Shown piece by piece: positions 1-11,300 of a stretch of DNA of 64,000 nucleotides. This DNA comes from Carallia brachiata (taxonomy: Eukaryota > Streptophyta > Magnoliopsida > Malpighiales > Rhizophoraceae). A program made the translations under genes and the position numbers. Position 1 is the stretch's first letter, and the number at the start of each line of letters is the position of its first letter. The stretch spans positions 248,001-312,000 of the forward strand of contig JADCRB010000019.1 of NCBI GenBank assembly GCA_021464245.1, in the 5' to 3' direction. The notes beneath the pieces were generated by a model. The model did not search any database. It was not told the DNA's origin and was given only the letters and a program-made list of their open reading frames with translations.

Positions 1-349
1 AAGAACAGGGGAAGAGAGGAGAGATTAGAGAAGATTTAGGAAGCAGAAGAAGAAGAAGAAGAAGAAGATTCACAGGAAAGAGAGAGATAGAATTTCATTG
101 AGAGAGATAACAGAAAGCATAAGCTTACAATATCATGACTGCCTATTTGCTATGCTTCTCTTGCCTTATATATACCAAGCTATGGAAGCATTTGGATTAG
201 CTAATCTTATCAAAGCAGTTACAAAAAATGCCAAAACAGAACTAGAATCACATGCACAGATTGCAAGGATCTCCCAAATCAGACAACGGACTCTATTATT
301 TGTTGGGCCATAATACTAGACTGGGCCTATTCTCCAATTGGTCCTGGCA
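1..349 (-). repeat. 3' LTR (in element orientation), truncated by window start
   Basis: Matches 3248-3588; about 26 bp of the LTR lie before base 1. The GAA run is longer than in the other copy. A 71-codon open frame in it is chance coding in purine-rich DNA. Confidence 0.88.
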
Positions 350-541
350 AATTCCTCTGCTTCAAAGAATCCTTGTCCTCAAGGATTCGTAAATTAACAA
401 GAAAATTGAGATTGCATAAATGAGACTGCAAAGCTGATTCTCTGTGAGGCATTTCCAATTCATGAATTGGTCAGAGCAAGTGTAACCAATAAAAACTAGT
501 TTCAGCATTTTCCCAGGTTTAACCATCCGTTGATGTGAACA

Positions 542-3009
542 TTAGGCCCCACCAACTCTTGACTGAATTGGAAACATAAACATGTCATGCACAGAAGCCT
601 TCTTAAATCCAGCATCTGGAAAGCATCCTGCCTCCCTAATAAGCATGTCCGCTGCCTGAAGGGCCATGTGTAGTAGCAGCAAACAATTACACTTGGAGAA
701 GTCACTGCTATGAAGGTTTCCAAGATCTTTTAGTGCATCTCCCAAAGGCCTAAAATTCAGCACCCTAGGCTCGTTTAAACGTTTAGCAATACCACTAAAA
801 AAAACCCACTTTGCTAGATTGGCCTTGCCATTACAGGAGACAATTTGGACCAGTAGAACAAGCCCCTCTAACAACAATGTGATGTGATTTACCAGTATAA
901 TATCAGCAGCATTGTGCTTATTGCCAAATTCAAACATGGGTCTAAACAAGATTGGTAACCTTTCACCACAAAAAGCAACTGTCCCAGATAGTGAGCCTTC
1001 ATCCTTAAACTGATCAGTGCTTACTCGTAATAATGGAGGCGAAATGGCAACATTAGGATTCCCATAAGGCTTCAAGCTCAATGATAATGGATTTCCATCT
1101 GGTCCAACTATGAGTCAAACACCTAGAAAATCATGTGACCCCACAAAGTACCAAGAATCAACCATTGATCTAGTAGAGACAACACCATAGCCAATTGGTT
1201 TAGTTATACTGTCTCTTATATGAATGAATGATTGACAAACATTAACAGCCATAGTCTGCATAGATCGATACCAATTTGCTAAGCCTTCCTTTGGCATTCC
1301 AATATTCGCAGCATCACCCAAAGGACAAAATATGTTTTTTATCTTCATTCTCGAATCAGCATGGTTTATGTAAAACAAAGGTGGTCCAACAGTCCCAAAA
1401 ATTAAAGCAATTTCCAGGACACGATAAAATATAGCAAGAGCCGTGACTGCTAGCTGCGAGTAAGGATCAAAATTATTTGCCCCACTGTCACCAACATTTG
1501 CTTTGCCCATCCCAGTCCTTCTCGGCCTCCTATCATCCAACCTTGTCATTCCTTGGACTTCAAAGAACACAATTAAATCCCTTTCTAGAAACTCAAGCCT
1601 CTCACCGTCAACACATGCCACAAGTGCAGGACTGTTGTTGCTCATAGATGCAATCATGCCAGTACACGAATTCTTACCATCATCATCCAGACCAATGAAA
1701 AATTCAAGATGAAAGTCATAAAATGCAACCCCAAAATGACCATTTGCTTCAGATTTGATAGAGGCATTAATAGAATTTCCCTTCATTTTAACTCGAGGCT
1801 TGGAATCATCAACAAAAATAGTGACAGTCCGATCAAGTTTCTGCATCCCAAACATCCCACTTGCAAGAGTTTCAATCCAGTGGTTATTTTTCTCAAACAA
1901 AAAAGCAAAACTCTGGTGATACTCTTCACCTAATTGAGGAATAACTATTATCTACCCAAGCACTATATCAGGTTGTTCATCCATATTGTAAGTCACATTG
2001 AAGCTCATACCAAACTCAAAATCCACTGTAATTTGTTCAGCCAAGTTATCATTTCCTTTTGCAAGGGACAGACCCATAAACATTGGCACACCTAAAGAAT
2101 GTTCAAGACCCAAACTAGGATAATTATGCACAATACACCCACCCAATTGATGACCTGTGTACAGAGGAAGGTTTGGACTGTTACCAGATACCATATTGAC
2201 TCTGGTAATCTCCTCCGACTTAGGCAGGGAAATTTGAGGGAAGACGTCTCCAACACTGGCCATTTGTGAAATTCCTGCATTTTTATCCTTGGAAAAAACG
2301 TCAGCAAGCATGGAAGACATGCTCTCCGGCGGCTTGTTTTTGCAAATCTCCACCCTATTGCATTCCCTTCCCCAACGGTCCTCAATAGCATTGTCGTCCA
2401 CTTTGTAGCGATTACAACGAAACTTCGGTCTGGCTCGATGCTTAAATGACATGGGCTTGAATACGACGTGATACTGCTTCATCTTAACCCTTGGTTTGGA
2501 ATAAGATCCGGCAATGGTTGGGAAAATTCTCACGGTGGAACATGAATTCTCTGATTTCTGGTTATCAAAGGAAGATTCCTTCTCTGTGGGTTCCTCACTG
2601 TTGTTGCCAGCTTGGATGGTGAGGGAGCACGACGAAGGAAGCAACCGACTGGAATTGGCCATAGCCAGTGACTCCGACATTAGGCTTTTGTGCAAACACT
2701 TTGTAATGGCATCGTTTGGTTTTACGATCTTACTGTCCATGCCAGATTTGCCCAAATTCGAGTCCAGGCCTTTATTAGGAAGTTGGAGACGATTCCGCGA
2801 GTAGCTGCTACAAAGGAAGTCTCTGTCACTGCACCATGGTCTGGCAACTTCAAGTTATAATGTTGACACAAAAAATAGAAGATCTGCTTGAAAGAAGCCT
2901 TCATATCTGCACGGATGCTCTCTAGAATGGAATGGAACTGCTGGTTGTGGCGTTCTAGCACCTCATGATGTGTAATATCGTCGAAACTTAGAACATCAGC
3001 CATCATCAT
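542..3009 (-). pseudogene. Internal long reading frame of the LTR element, function unknown
   Basis: The frame opens at MADVLSFDD (about 3003) with a helical, gag-like N-terminus, shifts frame once near 2830-2850, then runs in one frame from about 2790 to 542. Only a TAG (1952-1954) and a TGA (1115-1117) interrupt it, with sensible protein on both sides of each stop. The sum is roughly 800 codons. No zinc knuckle, protease, RT or integrase motif is seen. The octapeptide SKPRVKMK occurs twice, in the first and second open segments, suggesting an internal duplication. It may be a highly diverged gag-type protein or captured host sequence; I do not recognise the family. Confidence 0.55.
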
Positions 3010-3207
3010 CGTTGTTTTTTTTTAAAAAAAAAAAAATCTCTACGAGGACAAGAAATGTTTAGGAGGAAGGATATTAGGCAGAGGAAGGGAAACTGAAACA
3101 GAAAGAAATTTTGAGAGGAAAAAGAGAATCAGAAGAGGAATAGCAGATTAGCACAAAAAGAAGTTTGAAGCAGAAGAGCTTGGAGCAGAAGCAGCCAGAG
3201 GATGACC

Positions 3208-3219
3208 GCTCTGATACCA
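3208..3219 (-). other. Retrotransposon primer-binding site (tRNA-iMet)
   Basis: On the minus strand the sequence is TGGTATCAGAGC, complementary to the 3' end of plant initiator tRNA-Met. It starts two bases inside the LTR boundary, the normal place for a minus-strand primer site. It fixes the element's orientation. Confidence 0.9.
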
Positions 3220-3221
3220 AT

Positions 3222-3588
3222 TGTAAGGACCTAGAAGGGATTTGTAGAAGAACAGGGGAAGAGAGGAGAGATTAGAGAAGATTTAGGAAGCAGAAGAAGA
3301 AGAAGAAGATTCACAGGAAAGAGAGAGATAGAATTTCATTGAGAGAGATAACATAAAGCATAAGCTTATAATATCATGACTGCCTATTGCTATGCTTCTC
3401 TTGCCTTATATATACCAAGCTATGGAAGCATTTGGATTAGCTAATCTTATCAAAGCAGTTACAAAAATTCCAAAACAGAATTAGAATCACATGCACAGAC
3501 TGCAAGGATCTCCCAAATCAGACAACAGACTCTATTAGTTGTTGGGCCATAATACTAGACTGGGCCTATTCTCCAATTGGTCCTGACA
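3222..3588 (-). repeat. 5' LTR (in element orientation), complete
   Basis: This 367 bp copy begins TGTAAGGACC and ends CTGACA on the plus strand, keeping TG/CA termini. It holds a purine-rich block with GAA repeats (about 3290-3310) and a conserved stretch shared with the left copy. The right flank (CAGCA, 3589-3593) is the expected target-site duplication, but the matching copy lies outside the window. Confidence 0.88.
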
Positions 3589-4516
3589 CAGCACCATTAT
3601 ATAGTATTTTGGGCATAGCTATTACTCCTCCAGGGAAGTAAGGATTATAGTGCAAACCTTCTCGAACCTAAAAGCATTTTCATAACAGAAGCATCAAATT
3701 CCATATCAGTGATTCCATGATGCCTACGACAGACGAGGCAGCTCACGCAAAGCAAAATGACAATCAAAAAGCGCAAGGGAGGAAATTTTCTCCCTTTTTT
3801 GTCATCTATCCATACTTTCTTCCAGAATTAAGATCTAGGATTTGGCAGCAGACTTTGTTTCTTTGTTAGGAGGCTACAGGTTAAATTCCTTCAATGGTAG
3901 ACATCTAGCTTCACCACCTAAATGATTAACATATGTGGTTCACAAATCTTATCAAAAACTTATCGACGTTCCAAGTATTTTCACTCTTTGAGTTCATTCA
4001 TACACTTCCAGCAGCACAAGCCAATATACCCACTTGGTATGATTGCAGTGCATATTAACAAAGGTGGCAGAAATTGATACAATAGGCATTTGTATGCAGA
4101 TATGTAAGTCACACACATCCTCCGTCAACAAAGAATAATCACTATAGAAATCAGAATTACCGAAACGCCAGCAGGAGGATCACGATAGCCAGTTAGAAGA
4201 AAAAATACATAGTTATCACCATTATGGTGAGCCTGCAGAAAACAAAGAATCAGACAATAAAAAAAGGTGTTGAATGCCAATTTAGGTCTATAGTATTGTA
4301 ACAACCTTAGTGATGAGGCTCATGCCTAGAGGATATGCCCCTCCATTGGCAAACCTAGCTGCTTGTTCATTTGGATATGGTGAAGGAAACCCATCTCCTA
4401 ACCACCTCAATCTCTACTGGCAGGGCCTTTGCTTCTTCTTCAGTGAATGCCACACCAACAAGACCACAAAAAGATATCAAGGACATTAAATGACAAGCTG
4501 CACAAACTTGCTGGTA
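3589..4516 (-). pseudogene. Cytochrome c1 pseudogene fragment (mitochondrial complex III)
   Basis: Minus-strand exon pieces match plant cytochrome c1. The first, 4306 to about 4516, contains QQVCAACH, the haem c CxxCH site (4490-4513), then LVGVAFTEEEAKAL and, in another frame, YPNEQAARFANGGAYP. The second, 4161-4232, is 24 codons containing YVFFLLTGYRDPPAGVS. The third, 3589-3667, contains REGLHYNPYFPGG and AMPK. Splice sites are kept (GT at 4160/4159, AG at 4233-4234 and 3668-3669), so this is a DNA-level duplicate, not a processed copy. Near 4399-4404 a block of about 15-20 codons is missing and the frame shifts. The last exon is cut in mid-codon by the LTR element, and its remainder lies left of the window. 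I saw no convincing upstream exons for the N-terminus. Confidence 0.85.
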
Positions 4517-4519
4517 ATT

Positions 4520-5000
4520 TAGTCTCTAAACCTCATTTCTCTAGTTGGACTATTTGCCTCAATAGGCACTGTACTTGAGGTGCTGTTTGACTCCCTCTTC
4601 TGTTACCAATTAATCAGAGGTCTCGAATTCGAATTTTTGAAAATGTAGTCACGTTAAATATTTATTGGGAGACTTTTGCCACCCTTTGAAATCCTACCCG
4701 AGTCGGTTCAGATTAGTCAGTTCATTAGATTAAACACTGTACGGTTTCAGACCAAAAGAAAAAATCTCTAAAACATTTTAATTTTTTTTGACATATAAAA
4801 AATTTTCTTTTAAAAAATGCTAAGTAATTTAAATAATAATAAATAATTAAAAAATAATATAAAACATGTATAAAAAATTAAAATTTATAACAAAAAATAT
4901 ATAAATCATTAAGAATTAAATTATGTAATTATTTTATTTGATCATACGCTAAGTTGCGTATTGAGACTAAAAAAACTAAAAAATGCACTCGAGAAGGTAG
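4520..5000. other. AT-rich intergenic spacer upstream of PEX1
   Basis: After the cytochrome c1 relic the DNA becomes AT-rich (4770-4940, A/T runs) with no convincing reading frame. The PEX1 promoter should lie in 4800-5200; I see no clear TATA box. Confidence 0.4.
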
Positions 5001-5251
5001 GACGGTCATACCAAACTAAACGTCCGTCGGAAAAGCCTCGGGAAGCGCAAACAAGCCACGAAATTGCCCTCTCTATATCCGCTTCCGTTCCGTCACTCCT
5101 CCACAAAACCTCGCAACAAAAACGGCTCTGCCCTCGGCGGCGATTATCTCCTCCTCCTCCTCCCCTCCTCCTCGCGCGAACCTCCGAGAAAAGCCTCTCC
5201 GTCTCAAATCCTCCACTTGCTTGGCTGCCGGCGGCGGAAACACTGGTCCTC

Positions 5252-5300
5252 TGCTCTCTCTCTCTCTCTCTCTCTCCTCCTCTCTCTCTCTCTCTCTCCC
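5252..5300 (+). repeat. CT microsatellite in the PEX1 5' leader
   Basis: An interrupted (CT)n tract ends nine bases before the PEX1 start codon. CT-rich leaders are common in plant genes and may influence transcription or translation. That is inference here. Confidence 0.85.
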
Positions 5301-5308
5301 TCTCAGTG

Positions 5309-8300
5309 ATGGAGTTAGAAGTCAGGCACGTGGGCGGCATAGAGAACTGCTTCGTCTCCCTCCCTCTCCAATTCATCCAAACCCTCGAATCCACCCGCCC
5401 CGGCCTCTCCTCTCAAGTTCTCTCTCTTGAGCTCCGCTCCCCCTCCTCCTCCGACGACGACGACCGCCTCTGGACCGTCGCCTGGTCCGGCGCCACCTCC
5501 TCTTCTTCCTCCATCGAGGTACCACAAACGCACACACTTAAATTAGCATATTATTATTCATTTTTAGACTATTCGAATTTTATTTCGAGCTGAAATTGTC
5601 AGAGCTAATTACGTTCTGTTTGGAAGAAAGAGCAAAAGACGTATCCATAAATTCAAAGCTTTTTTTGTGCTTTACTTTTAAATTTTCTTCCCACTTTTTG
5701 CAAACCGAAATAAAAATCTCAACGAGTTGAACAGAACGTGCACACATAATTTTTTGTCCAAATTTTCTTGCTCGGACGCTATGAAGCACGGACACTTCTA
5801 GAAATTCAGACACGGCACTTATCTGACACGCCTCGAGTTCGTGTCTGTGTCCGTGCCCTACTCGTGTACTAATTTCGGATTCGTGTCTGTGTGCATGCCC
5901 CACTTGTGTACTAATTTTCTAAGAGTTGATGTATCCTCGTCCATTTCTTTGTTGTGTCTGTATCCATGAATCATTTCTTGTGGGCAATGAACTATATGAT
6001 AACATAGTAACTTAGTATTAGTTAGTTTGCTTTGTTGGAGGCTCTGATTTGCTATTTTTTTTTTTTTTTTTCTCTCTTTAGGTTGCTCGGCAATTTGCTG
6101 ATTGCATTTCATTGCCGGATCGAACCGCGGTGCGAGTTCGAGTCGTTTCTAATGTGGCGAATGCTACGTTAGTGACAATAGAGCCTAGCAGTGAGGATGA
6201 TTGGGAAGTTCTGGAACTTAATTCTGAACAAGCAGAGGCAGCCATTCTGAAGCAGGTACCTCACTGGCATTGAGTGCTCTGTTTTATGTGCTTTTACCTT
6301 AAAATAAGCCTATCACTTGGCTTGATGCAATTAGGATTTTCATTAGATTTAGATGGCTTGATATCCCCTGTGAAACCTTTTGTGTCTACATTGATTGGAG
6401 AATTGTGGTTGGAATTAGAAACACTTGACTCCTTTCCGCAATCCTCAAATTATAGAAGAGTTGATACCTTAATTTGGGATGATTCACTACAAAAACTATT
6501 CCTCTGGGGGTTTAATAAAAAAGAAGCCCAAACACAGGTTACTTTTGCTTGTGCATCTTGTAACTTTTGTCAGGTTCCTGTTATACCGTTTCCTGAATAG
6601 CTGTTGACTCGTGCCTTTTCCCTTTTTTGTTTTTCGCTCAAATGAAGGTTAGGATTGTCCATCAAGCAATGAAATTTCCTTTGTGGTTGCATGGGCACAC
6701 GATCATCACATTCCTTGTAGTTTCAACATTTCCCAAGAAACCGGTGGGTAAGATGATGTCTACGATTTGCTTCTTTATTGCAATGTATATATGCTGCTAT
6801 GCTTGCAGTAGAATTACAGAAGATACTGATTTAATATTTGTTGCTTTTGTTTAATTCCTAAGAACATCACCACCCTCTCCTGAACAGTTAATATTGTATT
6901 GAGTTGTACTTTGTAATGTTAGTTTCACTTTTCTTACCAGCATTTGTCACTTCATAAAGTAGAAAGTCTGGTCATTGTTCTTTTAGCTCTGCAAGGTATA
7001 TGGTATCGTGGACTCAGATTATTACAGCCTAGTGATTTAAATAATCAAGTTCTTAATATACTCTATAGCAAACTTTTGGCTTGTGACCTTGCAAATTGAT
7101 TTGGACACTTTGAAAAGAAATTGGACTTTTTATCATTTGCATGGTATTGGTAAACGATTAGTAAGCAAAACAAAGGTCCATTGTTAACGAATGTTTAGTT
7201 CAACGTAAAAGCCCACCATTCTCGATTCTTGAATTTTTGAGAGGAGAGAAATAGGAAATGTGTAGATGATGGAGAACATTAAATCCCTCAGTGCTGAAAA
7301 AACAGTAGGAGAGCACAACCAACTTGTTGCCATCGGATAACATTTAGACTATCATTGGGCTTCAACTAAATGGATTAGCTATTATTTTTGTCCAACTTTT
7401 TTGGAAATGCATCATATAATAATATGAACATTATTACTGCATCTGCCCCGTGCATGTTCATATGTGGCTGTTTAATTTGAGTTTTGATAACACTCATCGT
7501 TTCATTCAAAGTGTATTTACATTAGTAACTCCCAGTTTTATAATGTCTTCTATGGTTCCTCTCACTTTAAGAGCTGCCTGCTGCATGTGGCTGCCATTCC
7601 TTGTAGTGATTGGCTCCTTTTGGTAGTAAGAATTGAGTGTAGAAATCTTCATTAGTTATATTTGCATAATATTGCAAGCATTTTTTTTAATGACATTTAA
7701 CTTGATTTCTTATTGTGAATGATGCTTTTCCCATCTATATATTATTTGTATAAGATTTACACATTGATGGTCGGTAAGGAATTCTCCTACATCACTTGGC
7801 TCGTATCTGACCTGTGAGATTGTTACCAGTACAACTTGTGCCTGGAACTGAAGTTGCTGTTGCTCCAAAGAGACGGACAAAGGACTTGAAGAAACAAGAC
7901 ACCTCCGTGCAGTTCAATAAGGCAAATAATGTTGCAAAGGTACCATTGCGACTTCAGGATTCAGATAGAAGATTTATTTGTAAACATGACGTTAATGGGC
8001 TCGAGCTTGGTGTTTCGCTCACATCTGTCGCTTATATTCACCCTGAAACCGCTAATAAATTTTCACTAGATTCCCTTCAGTTGGTGGTTATTATGCCAAG
8101 GCTTTCGTTGAAAGAGAGTGTAGAAGCTCCTGAAAGCGATGTGTTGAGAATAAAAACCAATTCAGATTCTAAGCAGGTTAACAACAGAATTTTGTCTGAT
8201 AAGGAAGAAGTTCGCCAAGTAATTGTTCGCCTTTTATTTTCAGACTCAGTAGCTAAAGGGCATTTGATGATTGCACAGTCTCTGCGTCTGTATTTGAGAA

Positions 8301-11300
8301 TGGGCCTGCACTCATGTACGTTACTTTCTCTGACAATGCAATGAAGTCATATCAGATGTTCTGGTTGCCTGTATTTTACTTAGGTTCACACAAAAGCACA
8401 CTCTTTTACTTTTGTTATGGTCCAATAAGGAGATGAGGAATTTTCCCCTTCTATATTGCTTGTATTCAATTAATTTCATAGTTGTTTTTCTTCCCAGTGT
8501 TATTTTCTGTGGTTTATGCTAAGAACTACCTCTTTACTACAGGGGTTTGTCTGTGGGGATATAGCACTGCTTTGAAGGATCATATTGCCGTACTTTCTCT
8601 TTCTCCTTGCTACTTAAAGATGCTTGGACACGATGAGCTTCTTGCAAAAAGTATTCCAGAATTGCCCGATAACATTAAAACTCGAAAGTTAAGAAACACA
8701 CCTTCGGAAGCAGGCTCAGGAACTTTTATAGATACAGCTGATGGGTCAGCCCACTACAAAATTATGGCTGCACTTTTTTCTGACTTTCCTCTTAAAAAAG
8801 ACGAAGAAACCATTAATCATGCCGACAACAACAAGGGATTAAGAAGGCTTCTTTGTACTTGGTTTCTCACCCAACTTGATGTCATTGCTGCAATTGCTGG
8901 AGTGGAAGTTAATTCCTTAATTTTAGGAACAGAAACTTTAGTGCACTTTGAAGTGAAAGGATATGACTTTGAGAAGGATAGGAGGGTTAAGCCGCAGTCA
9001 TTGTCTAAAACTGATGGATCTCCTGAAAATAGAAACAAGGCTGGTGAAGTGCCACTTGAATTTCTATATTTACTTACTGTTTCTGAGCAATCTTCACATA
9101 AAGGACAAAATGATGCATACAAGATTGCTTTTGATGACCACAAGCAAGATAATTTATGGGGTAAAGAATTGCTTGCAAAGCTGAAATTGGGTGATCCTGT
9201 GTACATTTATTATCCCAAAGAGAGGACCTCTACCAAGGGATTTAGTTCAAATGTATCTTCTTTAAGCTGGATGGGGACAACTGTTGAAGATGTGATTCAC
9301 AGTAGGTATCTCCTCGTTGAAATTAGTTGCATCTCAAAGTTTGTGCTTTCTAGATAAATCTGGTCGTATGAAACTTTCAGGGACAGCAAGCATGAAATGC
9401 CAGTTACTTTGATTTGTTGTAGCTGTTGACACTTGATCTAGAGCTGTCTAATGTGTATTAGAGCTCGATTCTATATTTAAGGGGACAAAAAATTGTTTCT
9501 TCTAGTTTGCTGAGATTATGATTGGAATAGACACTGAAGAATCTAGTGGGTGAAGTATTTTTGGATTTTGATATTGTTATTATTTTTGGTGTGCCTCTTA
9601 TTGTTATTGATCACTAATTGTCAAGTAGACTTCTGGTACTGTGGACTTTTTTTTTTTTTGGTGGATTTTCGAGTATATAATTCCCTTTTCATCACACACA
9701 CACGTGCACACGTGGGCCTAAGATCAGATCCAAAGGTGTAGTCGATATGCGACTAACATCTTTTATGCATTTGTATGAATAAAGAGATTCGTCCATACCA
9801 TCGGTATAGTTTGTAAGACCACGACTGATCTTGAAAGGAATGAATGGAAAAAACAGCATGTCGTATCTATGTCGAATTCTGAGAATATTTCATTTTTACT
9901 GGATCGGTTACTAACCTTGTTTGCATTCTTGGTGCGGAACATTCAAAAATGAATTTAAGCTTGGTTTGCATGGAATAAATGAGTTATTTATCAGTCAAGC
10001 ATTCTTCTTATGGCTGGATCAAATCTCTTTTCATACCTGCTGCTATGTATATATGTATATACACGTATGTTTGTACATGTATGTGTGTGTGTGTGTGTGT
10101 AATACATGCGTGTATGAATTTATTTATGTACATGTGTATGTGTATGTATGTATGTAAAAAATTAAGAAAAGAACAAAGGAAACAAGAAGTTCTAGAGAGT
10201 TGCTGGCATGACTGCTTGATGTTGATTCGACTTCTACTTGTTGTCATTGCCACTAGATGGGAGTGAGTGTTGATTTGATTGTGTTTCACATATGTCATTT
10301 CTTCAAATTTTTTTAAGAAAAGGTTTTTATAAGTTTTAACTGCTATACATTGTTGGCGTTGATTTTGGAAAATCCATTTCCTTGGTTGACTTGTTCAAAC
10401 CAAATTTCATTGAGGCTTCCTCTGGGCATTAGATGAAGTTTTAGCTTCGTTTTAAGTTGATCTTCCTACCGTTGATGTGGATCACATCAGCAACTGAGGT
10501 GCAACTCGTTCTTATTTATGACTGTTGTTTTCCTGTCTATGCAGGGATTACAGTGTTGTTGTCTCCTGTTTCTGCAATGTGGTTCGGTGATTACAATCTT
10601 CCTCTTCCTGGACATGTTCTGATATATGGACCTCATGTAAGTTTCTCTCTTTTGGTAAAAGTAACTTCATTGATGGTTCAAGTTCTGATGGATAGCTCAT
10701 ATTGCTTTAATCTGAGGGTGCCTTAGTTGTACAATGGAAAGCTGGTACTGATATCAATACTTTTGGTATTCGCCTAGACAAGAAAATATATCTCAACTTT
10801 GAAGCTTCACATCAGCTATGGAAGCATTTTTGGATGTTTTTTGAAAAATTTCTTGGGGTCTGCCTTATATAGACAAGCAGTTGCTTTGTAGGGAAGGATA
10901 TCAGTAGCCTTTCATTCGTAAATTGGACATGCTAGCTGTTAAGTTTTCCTGATTTGTGGTTATGATATCTCTGGTACTGCCATGCAAGGTAGGTTTGATG
11001 TACAAGTTCTTCAGTATATTTTTTGAATTAACCAAGATAAGGATAAAGATGAAAACCTTCCTGATTTGTGTTGAAAGAGTTTTTTATTTTTTTATTATTT
11101 ATTTATTTATTTTGTTGGGAGGTGGCATGAGGGGGAGGGAGATTAGGTTATAATTCTTGATTAGGATCATAAGCCTCCCATACTTCCTATTCCAATTTAT
11201 TGGTTATTATTATTATTATTATTTTCAGAAAATTAGTGTCATAGAAATTAGAATGCTTAGATGGATGTGTGGCCACTCCCAAAAGGACTGGATTAGGAAT

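Larger units (their letters stand above)
1..3588 (-). mobile_element. Non-autonomous LTR retrotransposon, left LTR cut by the window edge
   Basis: Two near-identical direct repeats (1-349 and 3222-3588) flank about 2.9 kb. On the minus strand the LTR is TG...CA, and directly inside the right LTR lies a primer-binding site complementary to the 3' end of initiator tRNA-Met (3208-3219). At the other end, just inside the left LTR, a purine-rich stretch reads CTTGAGGACAAGG and then GAAGCAGAGG, like the region before the polypurine tract of plant Ty3/gypsy elements. No reverse transcriptase, RNase H, protease or integrase motif is visible, so it must depend on an autonomous partner. By eye the LTRs differ by about eight substitutions and three small indels, so the insertion is not very recent. 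It interrupts a cytochrome c1 relic at 3588/3589. The Ty3 affiliation is inference from the end motifs. Confidence 0.85.

Noticed and set aside
4942..5394. Minus-strand open frame of 150 codons with Arg-Glu repeats
   Set aside because: It is antisense to the PEX1 leader and exon 1, and its repeats are the CT microsatellite read on the other strand.
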